Assembly: GCA_041940305.1 (NCBI GenBank)
Contig: JBGTSJ010000015.1
Span: forward strand, 108,819-172,818
Length of the DNA: 64,000 nt
Direction of reading: 5' to 3'
Source of the DNA: JBGTSJ01 sp041940305
Lineage (GTDB): Bacteria; Planctomycetota; Planctomycetia; Planctomycetales; Planctomycetaceae
A model generated the notes under the pieces. That model did no database searches. It was not told the origin of the DNA and worked only from the letters and a program-made list of their open reading frames with translations. Shown here piece after piece: positions 1-7,314 of the stretch. The position numbers and the translations under genes are program-made. Position 1 is the first letter of the stretch, and each line of letters starts with the position of its first letter.

Positions 1-56
1 ACTCGAAACGACTAACAGGTGAAATGCAGGCAGGACATGCTGAGAGGGAGGTCAAA

Positions 57-587
57 ATGAAAGCCAGCCACGAAACCGCCGCCCGGTCGCACCGCAATCC
101 ATTGCAAGGGGACGAGGGCCGCCGTGTACTCCTCGCCGCTGCCCTGCTGGCGGTTTTCGCCTCGGGCTGCGGAAGGCTGCTGGATGTACATTCGAATGGC
201 ACGGATGTCGTCGCCTGCAGAGACCTGTTGGCCGGCGAATGGGCCGGGTCCCTCAGGGGGCGGTACGGCATTTCCCGAACCGTTTACGCGAGTTACTCCC
301 GGCGGCCCGATGGAACGTACGTCGCCTCCTATGAGACGACGATTGGTGCAATCGTGCCCGTTGCACACCAGGCCGTCCACACGGCGGTCCAGGACGGCGA
401 CATCGCTCGTTTCGCCGGTCAGTCGGATTGGGAATATCTGAGCGATGTCCGGTTCGAGGGAGAGGCCGATGGCCGCGTCCTGAGGATCCGCCTCGACACC
501 CCTAACGGCACACAGATTCTGCGGTTGTATCGCGTCATAGACAGCCAGTCGCCTTCGATCACTCGCCTGATTGCCGGGCGGGAGTAA
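57..587 (+). CDS. Small predicted lipoprotein of unknown function
   Basis: I do not recognise a family. The ATG at 57 is preferred over the in-frame ATG at 24 because a purine-rich Shine-Dalgarno (gagagggagg, 42-51) lies six bases upstream. The 176-aa product has a basic N-terminus, a hydrophobic stretch at about residues 24-36 and a lipobox-like FASGC ending at Cys38, so it is probably a lipoprotein, although its n-region is unusually long. The rest is a small beta-rich domain, WAGSLRG through LRLYRV, with no visible catalytic motif. It sits 78 bases upstream of two YciI-like genes on the same strand and may share their transcript, but nothing shows a functional link. A lipocalin-like or other small beta-barrel fold is possible but is only a guess. 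Confidence 0.72.
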   Translation: MKASHETAARSHRNPLQGDEGRRVLLAAALLAVFASGCGRLLDVHSNGTDVVACRDLLAGEWAGSLRGRYGISRTVYASYSRRPDGTYVASYETTIGAIVPVAHQAVHTAVQDGDIARFAGQSDWEYLSDVRFEGEADGRVLRIRLDTPNGTQILRLYRVIDSQSPSITRLIAGRE

Positions 588-665
588 CCCTCCGAACCGG
601 ACCGGATTGCCGTCCGACTGTCGAATTCGTCTACTGCCAATCGACCACCCTCCAGGAATACCACC

Positions 666-1025
666 ATGAAGTACATGCTGCTGATCTATACCGATGAAAA
701 CTCCTACGCTCCCGGCGAGCGCGAGGATTGCTACGTGGAATCGACGCGGCTGACCCATCAGCTGCACGCCAGCGGCCAGTACGTCGCCGCGGCTCCGCTG
801 CAGCCGGTTGCCACAGCCGCCAGCGTGCGGGTTCGTGACGGAAAGCAGGTCGTCACCGACGGACCGTTCGCCGAAACCCGTGAGCAGTTGGGGGGCTACT
901 TCCTGGTTGAGGCCGGCGATCTCAACGAAGCGATCGGCATCGCCGCCCGCATCCCCGGCGCCCGCAAGGGAACCGTCGAAGTCCGGCCCGTGCTGGAGAT
1001 CAAAGGTCTCCCCGAGTCCGAATGA
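666..1025 (+). CDS. YciI-like (YCII/DGPF-domain) protein, copy 1
   Basis: This 119-aa protein is a full-length member of the YCII-related/DGPF family (dimeric alpha+beta ferredoxin-like fold). It starts MKYMLLIYTDE and carries the diagnostic VTDGPFAETREQLGGYFL segment at about residues 59-77, followed by the usual AIGIAARIPGA and EVRPVLE strands. The enzymatic role of the family is not established. In many genomes these genes lie beside an ECF sigma factor of the SigJ type, but none is seen here. The start is well supported by a Shine-Dalgarno (ccaggaa) and by alignment with copy 2 at 1086-1466, which shares the same start and motif. The pair is a tandem duplication separated by a strong hairpin. 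Confidence 0.93.
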   Translation: MKYMLLIYTDENSYAPGEREDCYVESTRLTHQLHASGQYVAAAPLQPVATAASVRVRDGKQVVTDGPFAETREQLGGYFLVEAGDLNEAIGIAARIPGARKGTVEVRPVLEIKGLPESE

Positions 1026-1032
1026 AGCACAG

Positions 1033-1067
1033 AGAAGGCCGGTTTCTTGAAAGGAAACCGGCCTTCT
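1033..1067 (+). terminator. Perfect 14-bp stem-loop between the two YciI genes
   Basis: Arms 1033-1046 and 1054-1067 are exact reverse complements (agaaggccggtttc) around a 7-base loop. There is no U-rich tail, so this is either a U-less terminator or an RNA-processing/stability hairpin that separates expression of the two paralogues. It begins only a few bases after the first gene's stop codon. Confidence 0.6.
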
Positions 1068-1085
1068 GCCAGGCAGGATCACACA

Positions 1086-1466
1086 ATGAAATACATGCTC
1101 CTCTGCTACGACGACGCGCGAGCCTGGAACGAGATGGGGGACGTCGCCCTGCGGGACGCCATGAACGAGGCGGTCCAATTGACACACGAGGTGGCCGCCA
1201 GGGGGCAGTACCTCGGCGCGTCCCCCCTGCAGCCGGTCTCCAGCGCCACCAGCATCCGCGTTCGACACGGGAAACGTATTGTGACGGACGGCCCGTTCGC
1301 CGAAACCCGCGAGCATCTCGGGGGCTTCTATCTCATCGACGTCCCCGATCTCGATGAGGCGATTCGCATTGCCGAGCGCCACCCCGGCGCCCGGCACGGA
1401 ACGGTGGAGATTCGGCCGATTCTGGAACTCGACGGATTGCCGAAAGGCCTGTTGTCGAACCGGTAA
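1086..1466 (+). CDS. YciI-like (YCII/DGPF-domain) protein, copy 2
   Basis: This is a second YCII-related protein (126 aa) with the same signature as its neighbour: MKYMLLCYDD at the N-terminus, VTDGPFAETREHLGGFYL in the middle and EIRPILELDGLP near the end. I start it at the ATG at 1086, not at the longer in-frame ATG at 1047, because the longer version would translate the right arm of the hairpin and because 1086 aligns exactly with copy 1. A Shine-Dalgarno-like aggcagga precedes it. The two copies differ in the N-terminal third (residues 10-40) and are close in the DGPF core, which suggests an old tandem duplication with retained active-site geometry. The function of the family is unproven. 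Confidence 0.92.
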   Translation: MKYMLLCYDDARAWNEMGDVALRDAMNEAVQLTHEVAARGQYLGASPLQPVSSATSIRVRHGKRIVTDGPFAETREHLGGFYLIDVPDLDEAIRIAERHPGARHGTVEIRPILELDGLPKGLLSNR

Positions 1467-1563
1467 ACTGGCTGCGAGCGGAGTGACTTAACATCCCCGC
1501 AGCGCCCGGCCTGCGGGCCGGAGCAAGACGAAGCGGCGCCTCTGCGGAGTCGAGGCAGGCGTG

Positions 1564-3105
1564 TCAGCGCAGTCCGGCCGCCCCGTCCTCGAGGCCGTAC
1601 AAGACCTCAACTTCGCGATCGGTCAGCGCCCGGTCGAAGACCGCCAGGTCATCGAGTTGCCCCACGTACGCCGCCCCCAACACCAGGAGCACGCTGGCTG
1701 GATCCCAGTCGAGCGTCAGGTCCCAGTGCTCGATCGTCCCCTGGGGCTGGCCATTGAGGTACAGCCGTGCCCGTTGCAGTGCGTCGTCGGCGTTCGCGTT
1801 CTCGACCGTGAATAAGACGTGCGTCCACTCCTCACGCGAGAACGGCGGGCGCTCCACCTGCACCATGGGCCGTTCGTCCGGCGGAATAGCGTCCCACGCC
1901 AGTTCGTTCGGGTTCCAGATCTCGAACAGCGGCCGCACCGCGTAGCGAAACAGCCGCGGCGTTTCGTCCTTGGAGAATTCCAGGAAGATGAATCCCTTCT
2001 TGTAGTCGTTCCCCACGATCTGCACCGGGTCGCAATACCCCGGTTCCAGGTCCTCGTCGGGATTCAGCCGCAGCCAGACTCCGACGCTCGTGCTCCAACT
2101 CTCGTCTTTGTAGTTGATGACCGCCTCGTTACGGTACGCGGGGCGCAGGTCGTTCTTCCGCACGAACCGCAGGGCTCCGCCGAACCGGCCCGCATCCGGC
2201 TCGATCCGGACGTCATCGTTCGTCCCAGCGGCCGCCAGTTCGCCGCCCGACTGCACGTACGCCGTCGCATCCCCTTTCGAGAAGTCGGCGTCCAGCCCGT
2301 TGTCAAAGGATGCATGCAGTGTCAGTGCGCCGGCCAACCGCTGCTGTACTTCCTCTGCAGCGTCCCGCACCAGCTGCCGGGCCTCATCGGGCGGAATCTC
2401 CCGAACGTAGATGTTGCGCCAGCGGATCTCGCCGCCGTGCGTCTGCAGCATGATGGGGCCGCGCTCCGGCAAGGGCTGGCTGCGGTTCCAGTAGTTCTCC
2501 ATCACCGCGCCGTCCACCACGAGCACGTCATTCAGCCACACCCAGGTGCGGTCGCCGATCTGCCGGATCCGGAACTGGTTCCACTCTCCAAACGGCCGGT
2601 CCGCCAATGCCAGCGGATCCCGTCCTGCCCTGCCCGGCGTGTTGTTGAACAAACCTCCCGATCCCAGATGCGGCCTGCGCGTCGGCTGTTCCGGATTGAA
2701 GACCTGGTTCCAGTCCCAGATCTGCACCTGAGGCGTCCCGCGCAGGTAGATCCCGCTGTCCGCCCCCGCAACCGTCTTGTATTCCAGCAGCAACTCGATA
2801 TCGCCAAACTCCTCGTCGGTCGTGGCATACGGGCCGTGTCCGTCGTTGACGAGTTCACCGTTGTCAACGATCCAGTTCTGCGGGAATTCCTCGCGCTGCC
2901 GCTGCAGGTTCTGTTCGCGCTCGTCGCCTTTCAGATTCGCTCCGTCATGCGGGTTCCAGCCGTACCAGCCGGTGAGGTTCTGGCCGTTGAACAGTGCTCG
3001 AAAACCATCGGGCGGAACAGGATCGCCGGCGCGGGCGATGCCCCCCAGCATAATCCAGGCGGCCACGGCCCTAATCAGGTAGAAATGCGGTACACGAGTC
3101 AACAT
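1564..3105 (-). CDS. Exported DUF1080 (3-keto-disaccharide hydrolase-like) protein with C-terminal LamG-like domain
   Basis: The 513-aa product starts at the ATG at 3105, giving a clean signal peptide (MLTRVPHFYLIRAVAAWIML, then AxA at about residue 25). Residues about 32-235 form a DUF1080 domain (GFRALFNGQNLTGW, DNGELVNDGHGPYA, LLEYKT.AGADSGIYLRG, WNQFRIRQIGDRTWVWLNDV, IMLQTHGGEIRWRNIYVREI). This family is expanded in planctomycetes; some members hydrolyse 3-keto-glycosides. Residues about 260-505 look like a laminin-G/concanavalin-like jelly roll (LTLHASFDNGLDADFS, VLLVLGAAYVGQLDDLAVFDRALTDREV). It probably acts outside the cytoplasm on polysaccharide or glycoside. The ThuA-like gene downstream on the same strand belongs to a family often found with DUF1080. 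Confidence 0.9.
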   Translation of the reverse strand: MLTRVPHFYLIRAVAAWIMLGGIARAGDPVPPDGFRALFNGQNLTGWYGWNPHDGANLKGDEREQNLQRQREEFPQNWIVDNGELVNDGHGPYATTDEEFGDIELLLEYKTVAGADSGIYLRGTPQVQIWDWNQVFNPEQPTRRPHLGSGGLFNNTPGRAGRDPLALADRPFGEWNQFRIRQIGDRTWVWLNDVLVVDGAVMENYWNRSQPLPERGPIMLQTHGGEIRWRNIYVREIPPDEARQLVRDAAEEVQQRLAGALTLHASFDNGLDADFSKGDATAYVQSGGELAAAGTNDDVRIEPDAGRFGGALRFVRKNDLRPAYRNEAVINYKDESWSTSVGVWLRLNPDEDLEPGYCDPVQIVGNDYKKGFIFLEFSKDETPRLFRYAVRPLFEIWNPNELAWDAIPPDERPMVQVERPPFSREEWTHVLFTVENANADDALQRARLYLNGQPQGTIEHWDLTLDWDPASVLLVLGAAYVGQLDDLAVFDRALTDREVEVLYGLEDGAAGLR

Positions 3106-3329
3106 GGTGAGGTTCCCAGTTATGCCGGGTTGAGCTGCCGAAGGAACGGCCGCATCGACTGTCAAGCGTCGCGCCCATGCTAGCCGAAGCGGCTGATGGA
3201 TGCGCTGCGATCAATCTGATCGGATCAGAATCCGGAGACGCGCTCTTGCATGGCGGATCGCCAAGAATCATTGTGCAGGAGCGAAGCAGAAGCGGGCTCC
3301 ATCAGTTCAAGCGCCGGGATCGCACACAC

Positions 3330-3902
3330 GTGTCGACTGAGTATCCGCCGGAATGGATGTACTGGACGTTTGGCGTCGTGCTGCTGCTCGTCGCCAACCT
3401 CGCCTGCTGGGTGGCGACCGTATTCACGCTGCCGGGAAACTGGGGGATCGTGGTCCTGGCTGCCCTCTGTGCGTGGCTGCTGCCGGAACCGGAGGGATGG
3501 CGGTTGGGTTTCACCTGGATCGCCGTGATTGCACTCACTGTGCTGGCGGGAGTGGGGGAGTTGATTGAGTTTCTTGCCGGCGCGGCGGGCGCGGCCAAGC
3601 AGGGAGGGAGTCGCCGGGCGATGGTGCTGGCCCTGATCGGAGCGGCGATCGGCAGCGTCGTCGGTGCAATGCTCGGAGTGCCGATTCCCGTCGTGGGGTC
3701 GATCATCGCTGCGATCGGCGGCGGCGCGGCCGGGGCGTTCGCCGGGGCGTATCTGGGAGAGTACTGGAAAGGACGCGCCAGTCACGAACGTCTGGCCATC
3801 AGCACCGGAGCTATGTTGGGCCGCGTGATGGGCACCGTCGGCAAGCTGGCCGTCGGCGCCGTCATGGTGGCGTACGCAACGATTGAATCGTTCATCATCT
3901 GA
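3330..3902 (+). CDS. DUF456 family membrane protein
   Basis: Several hydrophobic segments and a Gly/Ala-rich pattern (AAIGSVVGAMLGVPIPVVGS, IGGGAAGAFAGAYLGE) identify a DUF456 small integral membrane protein of unknown function. The open frame extends upstream to 3177, but the conserved part begins with the first membrane segment (MYWTFGVVLLLVANLACWVA). Plausible starts are GTG 3330 (used here, 190 aa) or ATG 3357; neither has a convincing Shine-Dalgarno, so the start is uncertain. DUF456 proteins are usually about 160-170 aa, which fits the shorter choices. It is divergent from the DUF1080 gene and convergent with the exported protein at 3964-4494. Confidence 0.85.
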   Translation: MSTEYPPEWMYWTFGVVLLLVANLACWVATVFTLPGNWGIVVLAALCAWLLPEPEGWRLGFTWIAVIALTVLAGVGELIEFLAGAAGAAKQGGSRRAMVLALIGAAIGSVVGAMLGVPIPVVGSIIAAIGGGAAGAFAGAYLGEYWKGRASHERLAISTGAMLGRVMGTVGKLAVGAVMVAYATIESFII

Positions 3903-3963
3903 GACTGAGAACCTGCATCACGCGCCGCACGCATGCCCCAGACGAGTCCAGACGGAGAGTTCG

Positions 3964-4494
3964 TCACTCCAGCTCCCAGCGACCATCATAGAACTTCTTG
4001 AACGGCTTGCCGTCGCTGGGGAATCGTACCATACACTTGTTCTCATAGAGGCGGACGATCGTGTTCTGGCCGGAAATCTCGACGTACTCCTCGGTCCGTG
4101 CCGACTCCGAAAACAGTTTCGCATTGCCGTTTGGAATCTTCTCAATCCAGTGCCCCTCATGGAGTCGCTCGAAGAAACCATTGGCGCTCTTCCACAGGGA
4201 GCGGCGCGGCTCAACGCGGATGATTTGGGGATCCTCATCGAGAGCTTCGTCAGCTCGACCCACCTCTGCTGAATCTCCCGCATCGTTCGCGGCGGACCGA
4301 ACCGTTGCGATTTCCGCCTCGAAGTCATCTCGCAGCGCCCGCAACGTCCGTCGGAATTCGGCGACCGCATCTTCGGAACGCTGTTCGTAGCCCCGCACGA
4401 CGCTTCTCACCGTCGCAGCGCTGGGCTCATCATCCGCCTGAATGCGCGTCACGAACGTCAGCAGGATGCACAGGCACTTCCAACCAGAATTCAT
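3964..4494 (-). CDS. Small exported protein of unknown function
   Basis: No family is recognised. The 176-aa protein has an N-terminal signal peptide (MNSGWKCLCILLTFVTRIQA, then DDEP). An acidic, probably helical region follows (residues about 25-80, VVRGYEQRSEDAVAEFRRTL), then a C-terminal domain rich in aromatic and basic residues (NGFFERLHEGHWIEKIPNG, RFPSDGKPFKKFYDGRWELE). The start is supported by caggag 7-12 bases upstream on the minus strand. The C-terminal pattern (Trp/Gly turns, YVEISGQNTIVRLYENK) resembles a small beta-sheet domain common in planctomycete hypothetical proteins, but I cannot assign a function. It lies 51 bases upstream of no same-strand partner; the next minus-strand gene upstream is the ThuA-like gene at 4532, so co-transcription with ThuA is possible. 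Confidence 0.75.
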   Translation of the reverse strand: MNSGWKCLCILLTFVTRIQADDEPSAATVRSVVRGYEQRSEDAVAEFRRTLRALRDDFEAEIATVRSAANDAGDSAEVGRADEALDEDPQIIRVEPRRSLWKSANGFFERLHEGHWIEKIPNGNAKLFSESARTEEYVEISGQNTIVRLYENKCMVRFPSDGKPFKKFYDGRWELE

Positions 4495-4531
4495 GGGACA
4501 CTCCTGAGATTGGCTCCCCCCATTCGTTCAT

Positions 4532-5545
4532 TCACAGCGCATGATCCTCCGGCCTGACTCCTTTCCGGGCGCCTTTGAACCCGTAGTCCGTTGGTGAGTA
4601 TTCGCCGACCAACTCCACATTCGCGGCCTCCGGGATCTGCTCTTCCTTGCCGAGGCACCAGTAGGCCGCGTTGACGATCAGTCGACGCAGGCCTTCGCTC
4701 TCAAGGTCGGTCGCGGCGCCCATCGTCGTCGTGAAGATCCGGGCGACCTCGCCGTTGGGGGCTTCCCAGGTTTTTGTCCAGGCGATCGGCATCATCGGAT
4801 CGTTCTTCGGGCCTTCCACCGGCTCGTCATCGGGCTGCATTCCCTTGAGCACCTGGCCGAGCACCAGAGGCTGCGAATCGCCCGGGAGCGGAAGCCGGAC
4901 GCCGTACACGTCGGTCGTCCCCCAGATGTCATCCACGCCGCGAACGATGGGATGCGATTCCTGTCCGGGGGCGATGAGCCCGCGCGTGCTTTCCCCCTTG
5001 TGCTGGCCGTGGTGCGAGATCCATGTCTCTCCGAGCACTTCGCGGCCGAAGCCGCCGTTCCAGTCCTCGTCCCGTCGTCGCCAGTCCCAGTGCGTGAAAC
5101 TGCTGTCAGCGGGAGGTTCGAAAGCGTGCGTGGCCGTGCGCAGGCCGATGATGGGGCGCCCCGACTCAACATACTCGACCACGTGCCGCATCTGTTCGTC
5201 GGGAAGAGCCCGCATTCGCGTAGCGATGATCATCAGGTCCGCGGTGGCGAGAGCCTCGAGTCCGGGGATGTTGTGGCGCACGTCAGGGTCGATTTCGCCG
5301 GTCTCCGGATCGATGGCGAACAGCACGGTGCACTGAAAGCCGTGATGCTGCGAGAGGATTTTGCCGAGTTGTGGAAGCCCCTCTTCCGACCGGTATTCTT
5401 CATCGCCCGAAACCAGCACGACGTGCTTGCCGGCGCCGTGCCCCTCTCCGCCGGGGTAGGTCACCCACTGGTCCGCGGCGTGCGTGACGGCGACGGTGGC
5501 GAGCAGGGCGAGGAACGGGAGAGCGCGATGCATCGGGGGGCTCAT
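4532..5545 (-). CDS. Exported ThuA-like domain protein
   Basis: The 337-aa protein has a signal peptide (LPFLALLATVAVTHA, cleavage near residue 23) and a ThuA-like, trehalose-utilisation-type flavodoxin/GATase1-like fold. Visible features are HVVLVSGDEEYRSEEGLPQL, LADLMIIATRMRALPDEQM, YVESGRPIIGLRTATHAF, THWDWRR, the GETWISHHGQHK loop and GEVARIFTTTMGAATDLESE near the C-terminus. Planctomycetes encode many such exported proteins next to DUF1080 and PVC-cytochrome genes, presumably for sugar breakdown in the periplasm. Either the ATG at 5545 or that at 5533 could initiate; no clear Shine-Dalgarno discriminates between them. The catalytic role of this subfamily is unknown. Confidence 0.88.
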   Translation of the reverse strand: MSPPMHRALPFLALLATVAVTHAADQWVTYPGGEGHGAGKHVVLVSGDEEYRSEEGLPQLGKILSQHHGFQCTVLFAIDPETGEIDPDVRHNIPGLEALATADLMIIATRMRALPDEQMRHVVEYVESGRPIIGLRTATHAFEPPADSSFTHWDWRRRDEDWNGGFGREVLGETWISHHGQHKGESTRGLIAPGQESHPIVRGVDDIWGTTDVYGVRLPLPGDSQPLVLGQVLKGMQPDDEPVEGPKNDPMMPIAWTKTWEAPNGEVARIFTTTMGAATDLESEGLRRLIVNAAYWCLGKEEQIPEAANVELVGEYSPTDYGFKGARKGVRPEDHAL

Positions 5546-5744
5546 TCAGGCAGGGAGATAAGGGAGACTGCAGATTGCAGATTGGGCATCGCAAATTGCG
5601 AATTCGAGGTTCAGTTGGGGAGTCAAACCACTGTAGCCGGGAGGCTGCGGGAGGTGCAAACTTGAGTGGCTGATTGGCTGGTGCGGAAGGAAAGGGATTG
5701 CCGATGTAGGGAGGGGCGAGTTCTTTATTATGGAGGGGCAGGCG

Positions 5745-5921
5745 ATGTCGGCGACCAAGGCGAAAGTGACGGATCCGGCCGTGGCGCAGCGCATCGTGGA
5801 TGCGCTCGAAAAGCAGGCCGAAAAGACGTCGGACCTGCAGATCAAGCGGCTGCTGCTGGCGGCCGGCTGCGGAATCCTCGACCACGTCCTCGCACAGCAG
5901 ACGGAAAAGCAGGCCGCCTAG
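5745..5921 (+). CDS. Small helical hypothetical protein
   Basis: A 58-aa product from the ATG at 5745 (MSATKAKVTDPAV). It is preceded at 5732-5738 by a strong ggagggg Shine-Dalgarno seven bases away, which argues against the upstream ATG at 5730 that overlaps it. The sequence is predicted almost wholly helical (AVAQRIVDALEKQAEKTSDL, IKRLLLAAGCGILDHVLAQQ). No domain is recognised. It stands alone between the minus-strand ThuA-like gene and the minus-strand phosphotransferase. Its length makes a chance frame possible, but the ribosome site and amino-acid composition favour a real small gene. Confidence 0.6.
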   Translation: MSATKAKVTDPAVAQRIVDALEKQAEKTSDLQIKRLLLAAGCGILDHVLAQQTEKQAA

Positions 5922-5980
5922 CAGTCCAGCAAGCCGGGACAGGGACGGACTCAGGTCGCGGCTGCTGTTCGAAGCCGCTG

Positions 5981-7021
5981 TCACATCGCGTGTCGTTCCG
6001 ACGCCAGCCGTTCCAGGCGATGGACGAGCGTCTGGAACCGTAACACCGATCCTGGATGCGACCAGACTGGCACACTGGAATCGCCCTGCTGCACCCAGTG
6101 GAGCGTGCTGAGCAGAGTCCCACTGCGATCCAGGATGGGGATTAGCCGCCGTTCATCGTCAGCGAGCGGGCGCACTTGGGAGTACGCCATCAGCGCCGAA
6201 TCCCAACGCGCGCCTCCCTCCGGCAAGAGACTTCCCAGCAGGCGGGACAGATCTGCAGCCACGTTCTCACTGCGTGCAGCGGATGCGTCAATGATGCCCG
6301 TCACGGCCTGATCGGTGAACAGGATGTGATCGCTCCACACATCGCGCAGGCAGGGATGCAGTCGCACGCCGAGGTGCGCCGCCGATTCCAGCTCCGCGCG
6401 CACCGACGGGGCGATCCAGTCGAACCACACCGCCAGTTGCGAACCCCAGGCATTGAGAGGACTCGCCGAGATCAGCACACGCAGCCTGTTCGCGTCCCAG
6501 CCGTTGAGCAGACGCAATCTCTCGTGGACGGCGGGCGAGGGTTGACGCGAGGACTGAAAGAACCACTCGGCTCCCGAATGCGAAGAGACGTAACGGCGCG
6601 CGACGACGTGCAGTCGCGCCAGGGCCTGCATGGCGTTGACGAGTCGTTCTTCGGACGGGGCGTCCAGGAAGTCCGACACTCCCGGTTTCCACGGTTCGAG
6701 TTGCCAGACGTGCTCTCTGCAGTGGACGAGCGTGCCTTGAAGGCCTGCGATCGGCACGGCGAGTTCGTTGATCCCCTCAGCCTCCAGGAAGGCCAGGAAA
6801 CGATGCAGCTCGCGCAGCCGGGCTTCGGGCAGCAGTCCGGGTGACGGCCACCGGCGGAGCGCATACGACGCGTGATCCGTCGTCACGCGGAAGATCGCGG
6901 CTCCGCTGAAGCCGCGTCCGGTGACAGCTTCGACGTGCCGGACGGGTTGCACCTGGGGCCACGCGCGCAGCATCTCGCGGACCGCATCCGCATCGGCGGG
7001 ATTCAGCGGGGGACGCCACAT
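5981..7021 (-). CDS. Aminoglycoside phosphotransferase-fold (APH/choline-kinase-like) protein with variant catalytic loop
   Basis: The 346-aa product from the ATG at 7021 fits the APH/ECK kinase-like fold. It has an N-lobe GRGFSGAAIFRV nucleotide loop (residues 35-46) and YALRRW. The hinge is WQLEPWKPGVSDF, the helix ALARLHVV. The C-lobe reads LHPCLRDVWSDHILF (221-235), then VTGIIDASAAR (240-250). The usual Brenner loop is HxDxxxxN and the usual metal motif is IDF/W; here Asp227 and Asp245 are kept but the Asn position is His232 and the aromatic after IID is Ala. The open frame continues 65 codons upstream of 7021, but that part is low-complexity shadow. The substrate is unknown; such proteins phosphorylate small metabolites and are not necessarily resistance enzymes. 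It is divergent from the large gene at 7315. Confidence 0.85.
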   Translation of the reverse strand: MWRPPLNPADADAVREMLRAWPQVQPVRHVEAVTGRGFSGAAIFRVTTDHASYALRRWPSPGLLPEARLRELHRFLAFLEAEGINELAVPIAGLQGTLVHCREHVWQLEPWKPGVSDFLDAPSEERLVNAMQALARLHVVARRYVSSHSGAEWFFQSSRQPSPAVHERLRLLNGWDANRLRVLISASPLNAWGSQLAVWFDWIAPSVRAELESAAHLGVRLHPCLRDVWSDHILFTDQAVTGIIDASAARSENVAADLSRLLGSLLPEGGARWDSALMAYSQVRPLADDERRLIPILDRSGTLLSTLHWVQQGDSSVPVWSHPGSVLRFQTLVHRLERLASERHAM

Positions 7022-7314
7022 GGCCGGCCTCAATACGCGCGAACTCCCGCAAAGTACCGAAAAGTGTGCAATGTGTCGCGGGGGGTAGGCGTCATATCCT
7101 ACAGTAGGCGAATGCGCACAGGGTTGCGTATCTTCTCCAGTCGCCGCGAGCGGAAAAGTCGTATGGAAGGGGGGAACGCCGGCAACGGGCGGCAATCCTC
7201 GATGACGGGCGTACATCCAGAGGGAGCGCCAGCAGACTTCTCAGCGGCCGCGATCTGCTCCGAGAGCCGCTCGGCAGCGGAGAGTGAGTTTTCAACATCC
7301 ACGGGATCGATGCG

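Noticed and set aside
12..1397. A 461-codon open frame on the minus strand opposite the lipoprotein and YciI genes
   Set aside because: It is antisense to three well-supported genes; high GC makes long antisense frames common, and the product has no recognisable domain.
1506..1521. A 6-bp GC hairpin (ccggcc-tgcg-ggccgg) between the second YciI gene and the DUF1080 gene
   Set aside because: Too short and without a U tract; in GC-rich DNA such stems arise by chance.
5568..5600. Direct repeat of gcagattgcagattg type upstream of the ThuA-like gene
   Set aside because: Only about two short copies; low-complexity and not clearly functional.
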